From Apophysomyces variabilis (lineage: Eukaryota; Mucoromycota; Mucoromycetes; Mucorales; Mucoraceae): a DNA stretch of 64,000 nucleotides. The translations under genes and the position numbers were made by a program. Below, piece by piece: positions 38,712 through 50,480 of the stretch. The DNA is taken from the NCBI GenBank assembly GCA_002749535.1, contig MZZL01000390.1, forward strand, positions 385,778-449,777. Reading direction: 5' to 3'. Each line of letters starts with the position of its first letter. Positions within the stretch are counted from its first letter, which is position 1. Below the pieces are notes generated by a model, which saw only the letters and a list, made by a program, of their open reading frames with translations, was not told the origin of the DNA and did no database searches.

Positions 38712-39589
38712 GGTTTGTTAGGGGGGAAGAGGTGCAGGTACAAATCCCAAGCGGGGAAAGAGAAGGGGAAATTCTGAATTCCAAATGACAAACCCTAAAA
38801 TAAGCGGTCTCGGTCAAGCTTTGATGGCTCGGTCCGGATTAAGACGAGCCTTTGTGTCATTGATTTATCTCATTAAAGTAATCGACCCCGCGGACTGTCC
38901 AACGGTTACCCCACCTCTCTGTTACTTTATTGCCATTAAGTGCTATGATCAGTTTATCCAGGAATTGAGGCATCGTGAATTAAAGGCGACCTAATAAAAC
39001 ATTATCATGGGAATGCATTTTTCTAGCCTCTGAGGACTGTATGGATATACTGAAAGTCTTCTTTCCCTGATCTCGATCTCTTTGGATCGATGCGTGAGAG
39101 ACATGGACAGTTTGAACCTTCTGAGATGTCACATTTTAACTAAACGGACGTTGAATTTTTACTAGTTACTGTTGCACGGGATTTGATAAACTAAATCCAG
39201 CAAAAAAGTTTGACATTCATGTATCCTTCGCATGCAAGCTTAGAGAATTAAGCTATCTGAACGCCAGAAAAGAGTTACGGAAAGGAACACGATAAATGCT
39301 CTCAACGAAGTATGATATATAGAAACTTTTCATACAATATACTCTTGCGTGGTGGACAAGGTCCATTTTAATCGTTCACTCCGTAGACTCATGGGTCACT
39401 AGATTTTGAGCTAACCATTGGTTGCGAATTTAAAAAAAACAATGCTGAACAGAAGACATCCATCTCTGATACAGTAATACTCAAGTGAGAGTGTGACTTT
39501 TCATTGGGTGACTGAGCATTTTGGCAAGCCACCGATATGCTTGCAGTTCAACAAAACAAAGGCTTCAGCTTTGTCTCTATAACAACACT
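38712..39589. other. Divergent intergenic region
   Basis: Between the divergent thioesterase (-) and Tim8 (+) genes. No supported coding sequence. An open frame at 38785-38994 is unfamiliar. Confidence 0.5.
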
Positions 39590-39968
39590 ATGTCTCAGCA
39601 ACAGCCTCAATTCTCTGAAAACGATCAACGTGAACTTGCCCAGGTAGATAAATAGTAGAATGACTAAGCGAGTAACGGTACTTATTTTATTCATATTTAG
39701 TTCCTCGAAGCTGAGAACGCCAAGGCCCGTATCCAACAGACCGTTCACAGTCTTACTGACACTTGCTGGGTAATGCATAAGAATGATACAGATAAAAAAG
39801 ATGTTGAAGGAGTACTTATGCATTTAACAGGACAAATGCGTTGGCAAGGTGAACAACAAACTCGATCGCAGCGAAGAGGCTTGTTTGTCCAACTGTGTCG
39901 AACGCTTCTTGGACACAAGCTTGTTCATTGTGAAGCGTCTTGAAGACTTGAGAAGCTCGGCTATCTAA
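39590..39968 (+). CDS. tim8: Mitochondrial import chaperone Tim8
   Basis: Three exons (39590-39643, 39701-39769, 39831-39968) give 86 aa. The twin CX3C motif of small Tim proteins is split over the second intron: CWDKC in front and CLSNC behind, followed by VERFLDTSLFIVKRLEDL, which fits Tim8 rather than Tim9, 10 or 13. It forms a hexamer with Tim13 in the intermembrane space and escorts hydrophobic precursors (such as Tim23 and beta-barrel proteins). Both introns keep phase 0. Confidence 0.96.
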
Positions 39969-40491
39969 ATTATAGAATTTCGTGATAGAATCAGCTGCCT
40001 TATTGTTGGATATACCTAGTTTCCGTCTTGTAAAGGGAGGTTTCCATCGCAGTTTTTCTTTTTTTGGTCAATATAACATAATGTACTGAAGCCTTTGTGG
40101 CCCATGGGTGAAAGCTGGTGAGGAATGGATCTATCCGTTGCGGCCTATTATCGCAAATTTCCGACATGCACATCTAGGAATAAGTTCTTGCTTCGGCACT
40201 GTTAGCATGCTTTCGGCGCGTTAGCTGTCATTACCTCTCCCCTGGACAAAAATTTTTACTTTCGCAAAAAGGAAGGTATGAATGGCTACCCATTCGAAAA
40301 GACGATGCAAGGTGGATAGAAACAGAAAGGGAAAAAGGGGACAAAGGAGTTGATGAATTTAGCTGAAATGGACCTTAGCCAGGAAAGAAAGGGGAATACA
40401 ATTCTGCAACCGTAAAAGCAATGATTTATTGTTAACTACATAGTTGGAGATGTGTATGCGAGTATAAGGCCCGTTTTTGCTGTTCACTCTG
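39969..40491. other. Convergent intergenic region
   Basis: Short 3'-3' space between Tim8 (+) and the REX1-B-like gene (-), holding both terminators. Nothing else seen. Confidence 0.5.
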
Positions 40492-41055
40492 CTACTCCTC
40501 ATAGGATAATTCGGTTATTTCTTGTCGTATTTCGTCCCACACCTCTTGGATTCCTGTCAGAATTTCTTTCAATCTAATGAAGTTGGACGTAGTTAATTAA
40601 CCGTTGTTGGCATTGTATGTTCATGCATATTGGGCATTTTACCGTTGTCGACACTGTTCAATGGTCGCATCATAGTCCTTGTCGCCAGTTCGTGCTTCGA
40701 TAGTTAAGATTTGGAGTTTTGCTGTCGTATGCAACTTTTCTTTTTCGATATTCTGCAGACGGCGGATTTGCTGAGCGAGATCCTTCCGGACATCGGTCAG
40801 ATCGCGTTCAATAGATTGGATTTCCACCGACACTTCCTGGAATCCTTCAGTTACAATGGAACAAATGGAATAATACTGTTCTGGAGGGCATTTGTCTGCT
40901 AGGTAATCGTCGAATGCGCTGAATCACTGGGGTTGATGACCGACGTACAAGGTACTGTTAACCACCTACTCGTTAAATTCTTTGTACAAGGATATGCGCG
41001 TGGATTGCGCCTTGGACAATGCTTGAAGTTTCTGGAGCACTTCTTTATTTGCCAT
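40492..41055 (-). CDS. REX1-B-like coiled-coil protein (Required for excision 1-B domain)
   Basis: Three exons on the minus strand (41055-40970, 40918-40643, 40573-40492) give 147 aa, starting MANKEVLQKLQALSKAQSTR. The pattern LYKEFNDAFDDYL, then YYSICSIVTEGFQEVSVEIQ, then LAQQIRRLQNIEKEKLHTTAK resembles the REX1-B domain first described in a Chlamydomonas DNA-repair locus and found in many eukaryotes as REX1BD. Almost all of it is helical coiled coil. The match rests on remembered family pattern, so the name is moderate confidence; a generic small coiled-coil protein is the alternative. The second intron's acceptor (GATTCAG) was chosen because the nearer CAG breaks the frame. Confidence 0.65.
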
Positions 41056-42049
41056 TCCAGTAAGTCAAGGCGTAAAGAGGAGGTAAGGACCTGGGAGCAA
41101 AACGCGCACTGGATTTACTACTCCGATACCAGTGGACAATTGCACCGCTAAAGAAAAGCGCAAGTCATCTTTGCAGACAAATACCAGTTGCATAACCTTG
41201 ACAGCCGTATGGTGGGCACGGATTCTTTTTTTTACATTTGCCAACTGCTTATGGAACATTGAGCGAAGCTTTGGAAGCTGCTGAGACGCCATTGAAAATC
41301 GCAGCGGTGCACTCAAATCGATCAAGTGGATTAAGTTCCAGGAACTATAGTCAAAATCACATATATACAAAAACTGCTTTTGCCACATCCACTTCATGAA
41401 ATTGATTTGTGCACTTTATTCTGCGATTTTCTTCAACTTCTTGGGAATAAAGCTATCAAGGGTATGCCATTGAGATTAAAGGGGAACACCGTAACAGTGA
41501 GGAAGGCGTTGCGTTTGAAGCCGAAGACAAGTGCAGACTATGAGGGAAAAGACGATCATACATCAATGCATACTTCTCTGAGTAACTTCAAGTGCGGTGT
41601 CTTTTAAACAGGTTGCACAAGGCATGACTCCGCTTTCGTAACGTGGAGATCACAGGAACATCAATGCAGTGAAAGTCACTGCCCCATTCTGTTCCATGGT
41701 AAGCCAACGTAGAACATAGAAATAAAATAGAAGATAGAAGATAGAGAGAAGAGAACATTGGATATAGGGATGTTCATGGGTTATTGCACCAACGTTGGAT
41801 TATAGCGAAGGAGGTGACGCTGTCAGTTATAGTTATCCAATACGAAACAAGAAAAGCAGAGGGAAAGGGAGTGTGGGGAGGAACGGAAAGGAATTGTTTG
41901 CTTTTGCGTCCGAAGGCACACACACACACACACACACAAAAAGACGCAGAAAATACGAAACAACTGTTTTGAACTTTTTACCTTTCTATTTGTCCTTTGC
42001 CTTTTTTTTGCTTTCACACTCTTTTCTTCCCTTCCATCACTCTTGCAAA
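41056..42049. other. Divergent intergenic region with CA microsatellite
   Basis: Between the REX1-B-like gene (-) and the PROPPIN gene (+). A (CA)n tract spans about 41917-41938. Open frames on both strands near 41065-41607 are not recognised and lack supported starts or splicing. Confidence 0.5.
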
Positions 42050-43638
42050 ATGAATCTCACTCGTAGTACCCCTAATCCAAACGATGCTCGGAGACTTCTA
42101 TACGCTGGCTACAACCAAAATTATGCTTGCTTCGCTATTGGTTTGGAAAACGGCTTTCGAATCTATAAGTGCGACCCTCTTGAGAGAATAGATACTAACG
42201 GTAATCTCAACGTCCTGCATAGACTAATTCACAAAATTAAGAATGTCTAGACTGAAAACTCTAACAAGCGTGCTTTTGATTCCATTTGGATTTAGAATCC
42301 GGCGATGGGGGTATAGCATTGGTGGAAATGTTATACCATACAAGTCACTTGGCTCTAGTCGGTGGTGGGCAATCCCCAAGATATCCTCCGAATAAAGTGA
42401 TTATCTATGACAGTGCAAAAGCAAAGCCTGTACTTCAACTGGAGTTTAAAAGCGAGGTTAAAAACGTAAAGCTTAGGCACGATAGGCAAGTGTTTTTCTC
42501 ACAGGGGAAGAAAATAATACTGTGGTATCTAACCGAATGGTTGAAAAGGTTGGTCGTTGTACTGTCAAACAAAGTGTTCGTTTACTACTTTAGCAAGCAT
42601 CCGGTGTTATTGCACACATTCGATACGATCGAGAACGAAAATGGTAAAACAAAAATGCGATGGCAGAAAGAAATGGAGAAAAGGAAAATGTAGCTGATGT
42701 TTTGTCGGGTTGAAAAGGTCTTGCAGCTGTGTCTGGTGGAGATAACCCTGCGATTCTTGCTATTCCTGCACGGCAACGCGGTCATCTACAGATTGTTAGC
42801 TTGGATAAACTCGGAAAGAGTTGGCCGCCAAATCATGCAGGTGACGAAGCCGAGCTTAACCGAACGTATCCCCGCCCACCTTATTCCCATACTACGAACC
42901 ACATCCATGCTACCAACATGACCGCGCCATCCTCTCTATCGGAAAAACACATACGATCACACAATCAAATCGCGAATAGTGTAAGAATAATCACAGCTCA
43001 CTCCGGTAAGCTGAGCTGCATTGCTCTTAACAAAGACGGAACCAGATGTGCCACTGCAAGCGACAAAGGCACACTGATACGTGTATTTAATCTAACAACA
43101 AACCAACTGTCAAATGAGCTGCGACGGGGCATGGATCGAGCAGAAATTTATTCGATTGCGTTCAACGATGACTCAACGCGGTTATGTGTTTCTTCAGATA
43201 AGGGAACAATACACATATTTAACCTTGATCCGACAGTCGTCACCATGTGCGATCATAAACCACGTGGACCAACCTATGGCGAGGTTGTCATCTATCCCAC
43301 TCAATCCCCCACTAGCTTCGGCTTGACTCACAGCGGAAATCGCGGAAGTAGTCTTAGCTTTATGAAGGATCTCCTACCCAAGTATTTTAGCAGTGAATGG
43401 AGTTTTGCCCATGCAAAGATTGTCACAGAAAGTCGATGTATTGTCGCGTTTGGGGAGCAGAAAAATACTGTTCTGGGTAAGTGGTCGCCGACTAATCTTA
43501 AGTTGAGTGGGTTGAGTTACTGAGTGCTTTTGTTATGCAGCTGTCTGTGCCGACGGTACATGCTACCGATTCTACTTTGACCCGCGGAAAGGTGGGGAAT
43601 GTTCAAACGATTCATACGAACGTTTTCTAGACTTGTAA
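42050..43638 (+). CDS. PROPPIN WD40 protein (Hsv2/WIPI3-4 type), autophagy-related
   Basis: Five exons (42050-42200, 42296-42485, 42549-42643, 42718-43476, 43541-43638) give 430 aa. It folds as a seven-bladed beta-propeller: YAGYNQNYACFAIGLENGF opens blade 1, and SGKLSCIALNKDGTRCATAS and IYSIAFNDDSTRLCVSSDKG mark later blades. The phosphoinositide-binding motif of the family is present as LRRG between them. PROPPINs bind PI3P and PI(3,5)P2 on autophagosome precursors, endosomes and vacuoles; a His/Asn/Thr-rich insertion near residues 190-220 fits the variable loop. The second intron (42486-42548) is best read as GC-AG, and its 63 nt contain no in-frame stop. The 3' end lies under 100 bases from the RCC1 stop codon on the other strand. 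Confidence 0.93.
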
Positions 43639-43733
43639 ACAAAAGAAAATAAATGAGTTGTTTACGGGAACCAAAAAAGAAAGTATCCAGGCCGTACATC
43701 TTCTCACTTTGGTTTTTGAGCAAAACTTTTATT

Positions 43734-45258
43734 CTACTTTCTCGCCAAAATTATCGTATGCTGCGCACCGGCAGCAACTCTAACCACCTTAAGCCCTTCA
43801 AGCTTCTGTCCCGATAAAACGATGGGAACTTCTTCGTCATCATCGGATCCATTGCCAAGGGCGTGCGTTTCTCCAAAACCCCATGTGTATGCCGTCCCAG
43901 ACTGATCAGCGGCGATGACATGGTTGCTTCCTGTTGCCATGTTGGTAATATTTTCCAGACCTTCGACACGGATAGGATATCCGATCGCTTTCTTAAAGTT
44001 CGATTCTCCTTCGCTGCAGTATTTAGCAATCGTTTCGGAGGGTACACCTAGTTGCGAAGAATCGGCTCTGCCAAAGGAAAAGACGGTCCCATTTTCCATC
44101 AACACCACGGTATGATGTTCACCGGCCATCACGCTCTTGATTTGACCTTGTCCCACTAATCCCTCAACCAAAGTCGGAGCTGTAACGACACTGGGTGATT
44201 TGCTGTTTTCCTCAGTTAGTAGACCGCACTGTTCGTAGTTATTCAGTCCCCAAGCATAGAGTTCGTTCGCATGTGTTAATGCGAAGGAATGATAGGATCC
44301 AGAACCGATTGCCTTTACGTTCCGGAGTCCAAGTAATTCCGGAACCAGCCCATTTTGTTTGCGTCGTTCGATAACTCGGCGTCCCAGCTGGAATTGTTGT
44401 CCGTTACCCCACCCATATACACGACCGGTGTCTGTGAGTGCCAAGCAATGATCTGTTCCTGCTGCTATATCCACAATTGTTTCCCTTTGGAGAGGTTCAT
44501 ACAGGACAGGAAATTCTTGCTTTTTGATCTCGCGCGTGAATCCTAATCCTCCTTCTGCGCACTGATCCGTAAGAAGAGAAAATAATAATAAACGGAGTTA
44601 GTCATTGCGGAAGGCGCTAGCTAGGTTACTGTACCCGAAATGTGCCCCAGCAGTACAGTTTTCCTTCATCTGAGAGAGCCATTGAAATAGAATCACCGCA
44701 TGCTACTTTGACAATATGGACTCCTTCCAGATCCTGCACAACAGCCGGCTCGAATTCATCACCTTTCCGTCCCAGCACACCTTCATCATTGCAACCCCAG
44801 GACCAAAGCTGATAGGAAAGAAAAAGGGAAAAAAAAGAGAGCGTGGCACCCAAATCCGGTTGGTTACATGTCTGCATCGAAAATTCTTATTTCTTTATAT
44901 CGAAGAAAACTCACCTGACCGTCCTTTGTGATGGCGATGGAATGTAGCCCGCCACAGGCGACATCAACGATCTCTTTATCGTCCAAGGCTCTAAGTGGCA
45001 TCGGTTTCTTTCTGATGAGCATCTCTTCGCCCAGACCAAGTTGACCAGTGTCGCCACTTCCAAACACCAATACTTGTCCCATTTCTTTCGGAAGCTGTGG
45101 AATAGACATAGTTTCCTGGAACGATGAGGGCTGGCGATGCAACGTTGTTCGCTGCCGTTTTGCTATTGGCAAATGAACATGCGCGCAAAAGTATGTGGCC
45201 GGATGCATGATAGTATGCCGACCCACGGGTTATATTTACCTGCTCTTTCAGAGGACAT
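43734..45258 (-). CDS. RCC1-repeat Ran guanine-nucleotide exchange factor (Prp20/Pim1-like)
   Basis: Four exons on the minus strand (45258-45240, 45162-44915, 44808-44635, 44561-43734) give 422 aa, the right size for a seven-repeat RCC1 propeller. Repeats are clear: VLVFGSGDTGQLGLGE, LWSWGCNDEGVLGR, KLYCWGTFR, RVYGWGNGQQFQLGR, ELYAWGLNNYEQCGL, TVFSFGRADSSQLGV and TYTWGFGETHALGNG, each followed by the V-A-x-G-x-x-H/D-type strand. A basic AKRQR near the N-terminus is a likely nuclear signal. RCC1 loads Ran with GTP on chromatin to drive nuclear transport and spindle assembly. The tiny 19-nt first exon was chosen because it creates MSSERAAKRQR in frame; an alternative start is the in-frame ATG near 45206. 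Confidence 0.9.
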
Positions 45259-45966
45259 GGGTTAAGCAAAGAAAAAAGGTTGAACCCCTTTTGTATCTCT
45301 GTCCCTGTCGGCTTTTTCCGAAGAAAGCAGTACAGTCACGGATGAATCCACATGGTTTCGTGGCTTGGAAGATGCCACTTTGCACCATTGCAGCACAAGA
45401 ACGACAATCATTGATAGGAAAAAGTCATGTATGTCTTATAGATGGTAACACTACACATATGAGACACAAGAAAAATGAGAGGTTTCCTATGGATTCTTGC
45501 TCTATAATACAGTAAGTAGGCAAACGAGATAAAGGACGACATTTTCCAATCGAAACTCAAGAGAAATACCCTTCACACCATTACGCATCTTATGCATCAA
45601 TACGAAATATAATGAAATACATGCAAAACAGATATTGAAGAACTTGTGAACTCGTCTCTCTTAAGGACAGTATGGATACCACGCGGTTGATATTACCTGA
45701 AATATGCTTGCCACTTTCCGTCCCTTGCAGAGTGACCCCCTAATGAGCAATGCATTGGTATCGGTTTACCCCACAATGACAGAATAAGGGAAAGCCAATG
45801 CCCCCTCTCCACAGAATGCGCGTAAAGACAACACACAGCACAGTTTCAATCAGCATTCTTTTGTTTTGTTTCCTTTGGTCTTCCCAAATGCCTAAGCTTA
45901 CGATGCTTCCAATGCTCTAAAAAGTCTACACAAAAATATCCATTTTTACTTTTTTGGGGTTACGTT
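45259..45966. other. Intergenic region between eIF2-alpha and RCC1
   Basis: Contains the RCC1 promoter and the eIF2-alpha 3' UTR (both genes on the minus strand). No other gene recognised. Confidence 0.5.
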
Positions 45967-47174
45967 TTACATATCGTCGTCACTGGCAGCAACTGCATCG
46001 CCTTCATCCTCATCTCCACTAACAAGCTCGTTCTCCTTTTCTGCCTGTGCCATCAAGGCGGCGAAATCACGGTCATCGGTCTCAGATACCAGCTTGGCTT
46101 CCTTCTCGATCTTGAATCGCGACCACTTATGGCTCTCCAAGGTCTCCTTTATCGCCGCAATTGCGTCCTCCATCACTTGGAAACCAAGTGTCTTATCCAA
46201 AGCATCGGCGGTAACAACGTAGAAAGGAGCAGCAAGATATGTAACCTGGATTGGCACTTCTTCTGTTCCCTTTGCCTCACCAGCCTTCAAAGCTTCCTTA
46301 ATAGCGTTAACACCATCCATACCAGTGCATCTCAAGTCAAGCTCTGAGAAAAGCAAAAAAAAGGAAAGGGAAGTTCAATGACCTGAAAACTAGCGGACCT
46401 GCATCTGTCTGCAACTTACGGGCACGGATCTTAACAGGTTGAGGAGTCATTTTGCGTTTGATATTAGAAAGCAATTCATTAAGGATGTTTTCGGGAATAT
46501 TCAGGTCCAAAATAGGTGAGGGATCACTAAAGTCATATCGGACATGGTGTTAGCCTCCATTTTCGCTTTCTTCCAGTAAATCAATGCGCTTACGTGATAG
46601 CGAGTTTAAAGGCGTCGTAGGCATGTCCAAACTTTTTATATAAGGGCCATCCAATGGTTTCGTATAGTTCCTTGAGAGGAACGTTATGCTTCTCGGCGAC
46701 GTGACGCAAAATTGAGTGCACAGCTTTGGACTTCTTGAATTTATCCTCGCATCTGGCTATATCTTCAGGAGTGACACGACGTTTGGATAGATCGATGTAA
46801 CCTTTTGGTTTTTCATTGACAACGTTTAGAAACTGTTAAAAATCCGTGTTTCTTGGATTATACCTTTCTCTTCGTCCACTCTGAGCACCACAACAACCTC
46901 GTTTCGGCCGACGCGGATAAGTTTCTGAACGGAACGAATACGTCTTCTGGACAATTCAGACAAAAGAATCATACCCTCTCTGTCTCCATATTCCAGCTAA
47001 GAAAAAGAAAGGCAAAAGCAGCAATGTAAGCTACAGATTTTGTTCGTTATTTTGGTTTCTTACCAGCCTGACGTAGGCACCCATATCAGCGATCTGTCGC
47101 ACGTTGACCATGACAACATCATCCACTTTAGGGAATTCATTTTCGTACATACGACAGTGCAAGTTGTCACTCAT
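45967..47174 (-). CDS. SUI2: Translation initiation factor eIF2 subunit alpha
   Basis: Five exons on the minus strand (47174-47064, 46996-46864, 46801-46594, 46526-46420, 46343-45967) give 311 aa. The N-terminal S1 (OB-fold) domain starts [17 protein letters not shown] and contains [10 protein letters not shown], whose second serine is the Ser51 equivalent phosphorylated by Gcn2-type kinases. The helical domain ([14 protein letters not shown]) and C-terminal alpha-beta domain ([13 protein letters not shown]) follow, ending in an acidic tail (SGDEDEGDA). With beta and gamma subunits it delivers Met-tRNAi to the 40S subunit; Ser51 phosphorylation blocks eIF2B and lowers initiation. Exon 4-5 joining gives KIRAQLDLRC. 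Confidence 0.97.
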
Positions 47175-47840
47175 TTTTGCGTAATAAAAAGATTGGTTGA
47201 ATCTGGTGCTGAGACCGTCTATACAAAGAGGTTGCGCAGTCAGGGCTCAGGCAAAAAATTTTCGTTCTCCAAAAGTGCCTACGTAAAGCTCGTTCCGGTT
47301 CGAACTCAAAAAATTGCGGATATCAAAATGCGATTCTCCCGGACAAAAATGATGTACATTCAGCACACTACTATTTGGGTATAAATATCTTTGATAGAAA
47401 ACTCATCAACATATAAGCGAATGCCTATCAATACATAGTTGCACTTTACTCCCCTTTGAGACGCACATTCAAAGTAGAATACCCTCAGAGTATCAGGTCA
47501 TGGTCAACACCCAATGCAAGATATTAAAAGCTTTGGGAAATCCCGCTTAGCTATGTTGCAGCAGTAAGTTTGATAGCTTTCGGACAATCCAAATATCGAT
47601 ATCTAATTCACCCTCAAAATCAAGGATGTAAACCGCTCATGTACCAGACCACAGACAGGCGCAGATCCAATTAGACGAATCAGCGTGGAAGGTTTTATCA
47701 TACAGATTAAAAACTCAATCAAATCAATAAAGCACCACTTTGCAGATAATCTCGCCATTCTCTGCTTCCAAAAATGCTCTCATAAAATGAAGGACAATTG
47801 GGTCATGCAATTGTTTTATTTGACAAAAACACCAATTACT
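47175..47840. other. Intergenic region between eIF2-alpha and L9
   Basis: Holds the eIF2-alpha promoter and the L9 3' UTR. No gene seen. Confidence 0.5.
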
Positions 47841-48481
47841 TTAGGCTTCAAGAACGTTGCGCTCGGAGACGTAGATACCGTCCAAGAACTTACGGATATC
47901 CTTGTTCTTGACAAGGCAAGATTGCTGGATATCGGCAGCGGACTGGGAGACGGCCTCAAGATCGTTACCGGTCAAGACCAATTCATCCTTCTGAGCCTTG
48001 GAAGCCTCAACGTGGACACCCTCACGCATTTGGACGCGGAACACGACCTTCTGGCCCAAGAAGTTACGGATTTCGACTTCCTTACCATCGTTGTTGATAA
48101 TCACGTTGATGGGAAAGTGAGCATACACATAGCGCATCTTGTATTCGAAACCCTTGGTGACACCGGTGATCATGTTGTTGACCAAGGAACGGACGGTACG
48201 GATACAGGCGACGTGCTTGCGGTTACCGTGGTAGACGACAAACTTGAGCTTGTTCTTGCCTTCGAACTTGATCTCAATGTTCAAGTGACGGAGGTTCTTC
48301 TTCAATTCACCGCGGGGACCCTTGACGGTGATGTTGCGGGCCTTGACAGAGACTTCAACGCCCTCGGGAATGATAAGTTCGTCGTCCTTGTAAATATCCT
48401 AATGACAGGGAACAAACAGAATACATGAATATAACAATTCATACAGAATGGGTCGTTGCCCTTTGGACACTGTACCTTCAT
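47841..48481 (-). CDS. RPL9: 60S ribosomal protein L9 (uL6)
   Basis: Two coding exons on the minus strand (48481-48476, 48398-47841) give 187 aa. The body shows the uL6 pattern: [39 protein letters not shown], and [16 protein letters not shown]. It binds 25S rRNA near the sarcin-ricin and GTPase-centre region of the large subunit. The first coding exon is only ATG AAG, so the intron sits six bases into the CDS, a common arrangement in fungal ribosomal protein genes. Third-position C bias is strong, as expected for high expression. Confidence 0.97.
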
Positions 48482-49027
48482 TGCAAATGTAGCTCCCTAT
48501 GAAATGAAAACAAGAACACGATATTAGCCATTGAACATCAGACACTCGATACACAAGCGTATCCCCATGTTCTTTATCCCTCTTCCGCTTTCAACAAAAG
48601 TGATCCATCGATTTGGAGGAGATCCAACACTATTCTAATGCATCTATCCACAACAGATCCCAATCCAAATTCACGAACATGCAACACTCACCGGATGAAG
48701 TGTTTGAGGGGAAAGAGGGCTTGAATAATACGATGGAGGACCAGTTTAAATTTCGGAGCGTGGATCTTGGATACACCTCCCTTCGCCTCCCACTTCGTGC
48801 CATTGTCCGGCTCGGATTGTTGTGAGCCACTCTTTTGTCGGAGTCTCACATTCAGTGCACAGGGAATGCTTTGCTAGAAATACTCACAATGCCAAGCAAA
48901 AACGTTTATTAATATATTGAAAGAAAGGTATTGTGTATATGTCTATCTTAACAAAAACTAAGTAATGTCGCGAGAATGTCAGATCTAGTCAAGCTTAACA
49001 CCGTTTTCCTCTCCCCCGTGTATTTTC
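48482..49027. other. Intergenic region upstream of L9
   Basis: Contains the L9 promoter and the 3' UTR of the nucleotide-sugar transporter. No further gene recognised. Confidence 0.5.
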
Positions 49028-50480
49028 TCATGTTGTTTTCTGTTTGGCAGGTTGTTGCGTTCCACGCGTGTATACTGCTAGTCCTAGAACAACTAGACCA
49101 GTGCCAACCATGGCCGTAGGGCCAAATTCATTTTCGAAGTAAACAATCGAAATCAGTAGCGATACAAACTTGCGAAGGTTCAAAACAAGGTTCAGTGTAA
49201 GCGAGGTGGCAACGGCAGTCATGCGGTTGACACCAGCAATACAAACGTACCTAAACGTCACGTTATATGTTTATCGCCGTCATTCCCAATCTTATCGTAC
49301 TTACTGAGTAAGCATATTCAGCACCAAAGAAGCCCATAATTTAGGAATCTTAATGTTATCTAATGCAGTGTGGATCTGTGGTGATAGAGATAATGAGGAG
49401 AAACGGCCGATCACTGGGATATGTTCGATGATCGTCGATAAGGGCAACAATGGCGACGCGTTGTAGACCACTGTTTGTGCTACAAGGTCTTTGTAAAACA
49501 ATAGAAAGAAGGGCAAGGCAAGGAAATGCTACATTTGCCAATCATTTTGAGTGAGAAGAGAACGACGACAAGTAAAAAGTAACCTACAGTGTAAAACAGT
49601 CCTTCTCTCCACTGCTTTCCATACTTCTTGTATGTCACCTCCTGAAATAATCCCATACCAGCCGAAAGAACCATAGCCACCACTAAGATAGTAATACCAA
49701 TTAAGAATTCGGACGTGCTCGCCTCGTCATTCTGGGATGTTTAGAGAAGATATGAGTAAGAGCAAGACCTTCTCCCTTATCAAGCAGAATAAACGTACCG
49801 CATTATTGCCTGTGCTGGCATCACTTAAGGTTGTCATGATAACACCCAAGGTAACAAGCAAAACACCGGTAACCTGGCTAGCGTTGTACCTTTACCACAA
49901 GGATCAGTTTGCTTGTTCCTTTTTCTTCCTTATCACTCCTGTTTTTCCTTACCGTTTTCCAAGAAGCAATACACCCATAATCATGTTGATAATCAAATTG
50001 CCACAACGGAAGACAATATGCAAAGGAACTGAGATACGATAGCCAAGAGCCAGGTTATTGAGAACCGAAACTGTAAAAAACAGCAAGACCAGCACGAACC
50101 AACGTGAGAGAGGAACCACGGTTGGTTTAAGCCGAGGTCCAAACCGACCCCATTCCACATGATGGCGTAAGCCTTCTAGAGCAACGAATGCAAACTGACC
50201 AAACGTAACCAAATGTCCTGTAGAAAAGAAAGGATCGTGTCAGATATACCAAGCGTGTTATCTTGCACTAGGTGAAGTTACCGCTTTTGGGTGCATCGCT
50301 AAACAATGAAAGAAAGGTATTGAGTTTTCAGTTAAAGAGATCAAATTCTTACTTGATCAGGATCTCGAGCGAGAACACATTACTACAGCAACCTCCAAAA
50401 ATCAAAGCCAGAATCACTGTGATTTCAGAAGTGAGAATTTGGGCCACATTGCCGGATAGAGCAAATAGAGAGCCGACCAT
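49028..50480 (-). CDS. UDP-sugar transporter, Yea4/SLC35B4 type
   Basis: Seven exons on the minus strand (50480-50353, 50298-50282, 50217-49953, about 49889-49799, 49731-49588, 49528-49305, 49250-49028) give 363 aa. The first span carries the hallmark LIFGGCCSNVFSLE of the Yea4/SLC35B4 group; later landmarks are LNNLALGYRISVPLHIVFR, AGMGLFQEVTYKKYGKQWRE, and the last spans ending FGPTAMVGTGLVVLGLAVY. About ten hydrophobic helices are visible. Such carriers exchange UDP-GlcNAc or UDP-xylose for UMP across ER or Golgi membranes, here plausibly feeding chitin or glycan synthesis. Exon 2 is a 17-nt microexon, required to join LEILIN to DAPKSGHLVTFG. The first ATG gives a slightly longer N-terminus than yeast Yea4. 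Confidence 0.93.

Noticed and set aside
41065..41397. 110-codon minus-strand open frame upstream of the REX1-B-like gene
   Set aside because: Reads out of frame with the REX1-B exon, lacks a supported splice pattern and shows no family features.
46129..46347. Open frame antisense to eIF2-alpha
   Set aside because: Shadow of the real minus-strand gene; no independent support.
47685..48428. 247-codon + strand frame across ribosomal protein L9
   Set aside because: It is the antisense of the highly codon-biased L9 exon.
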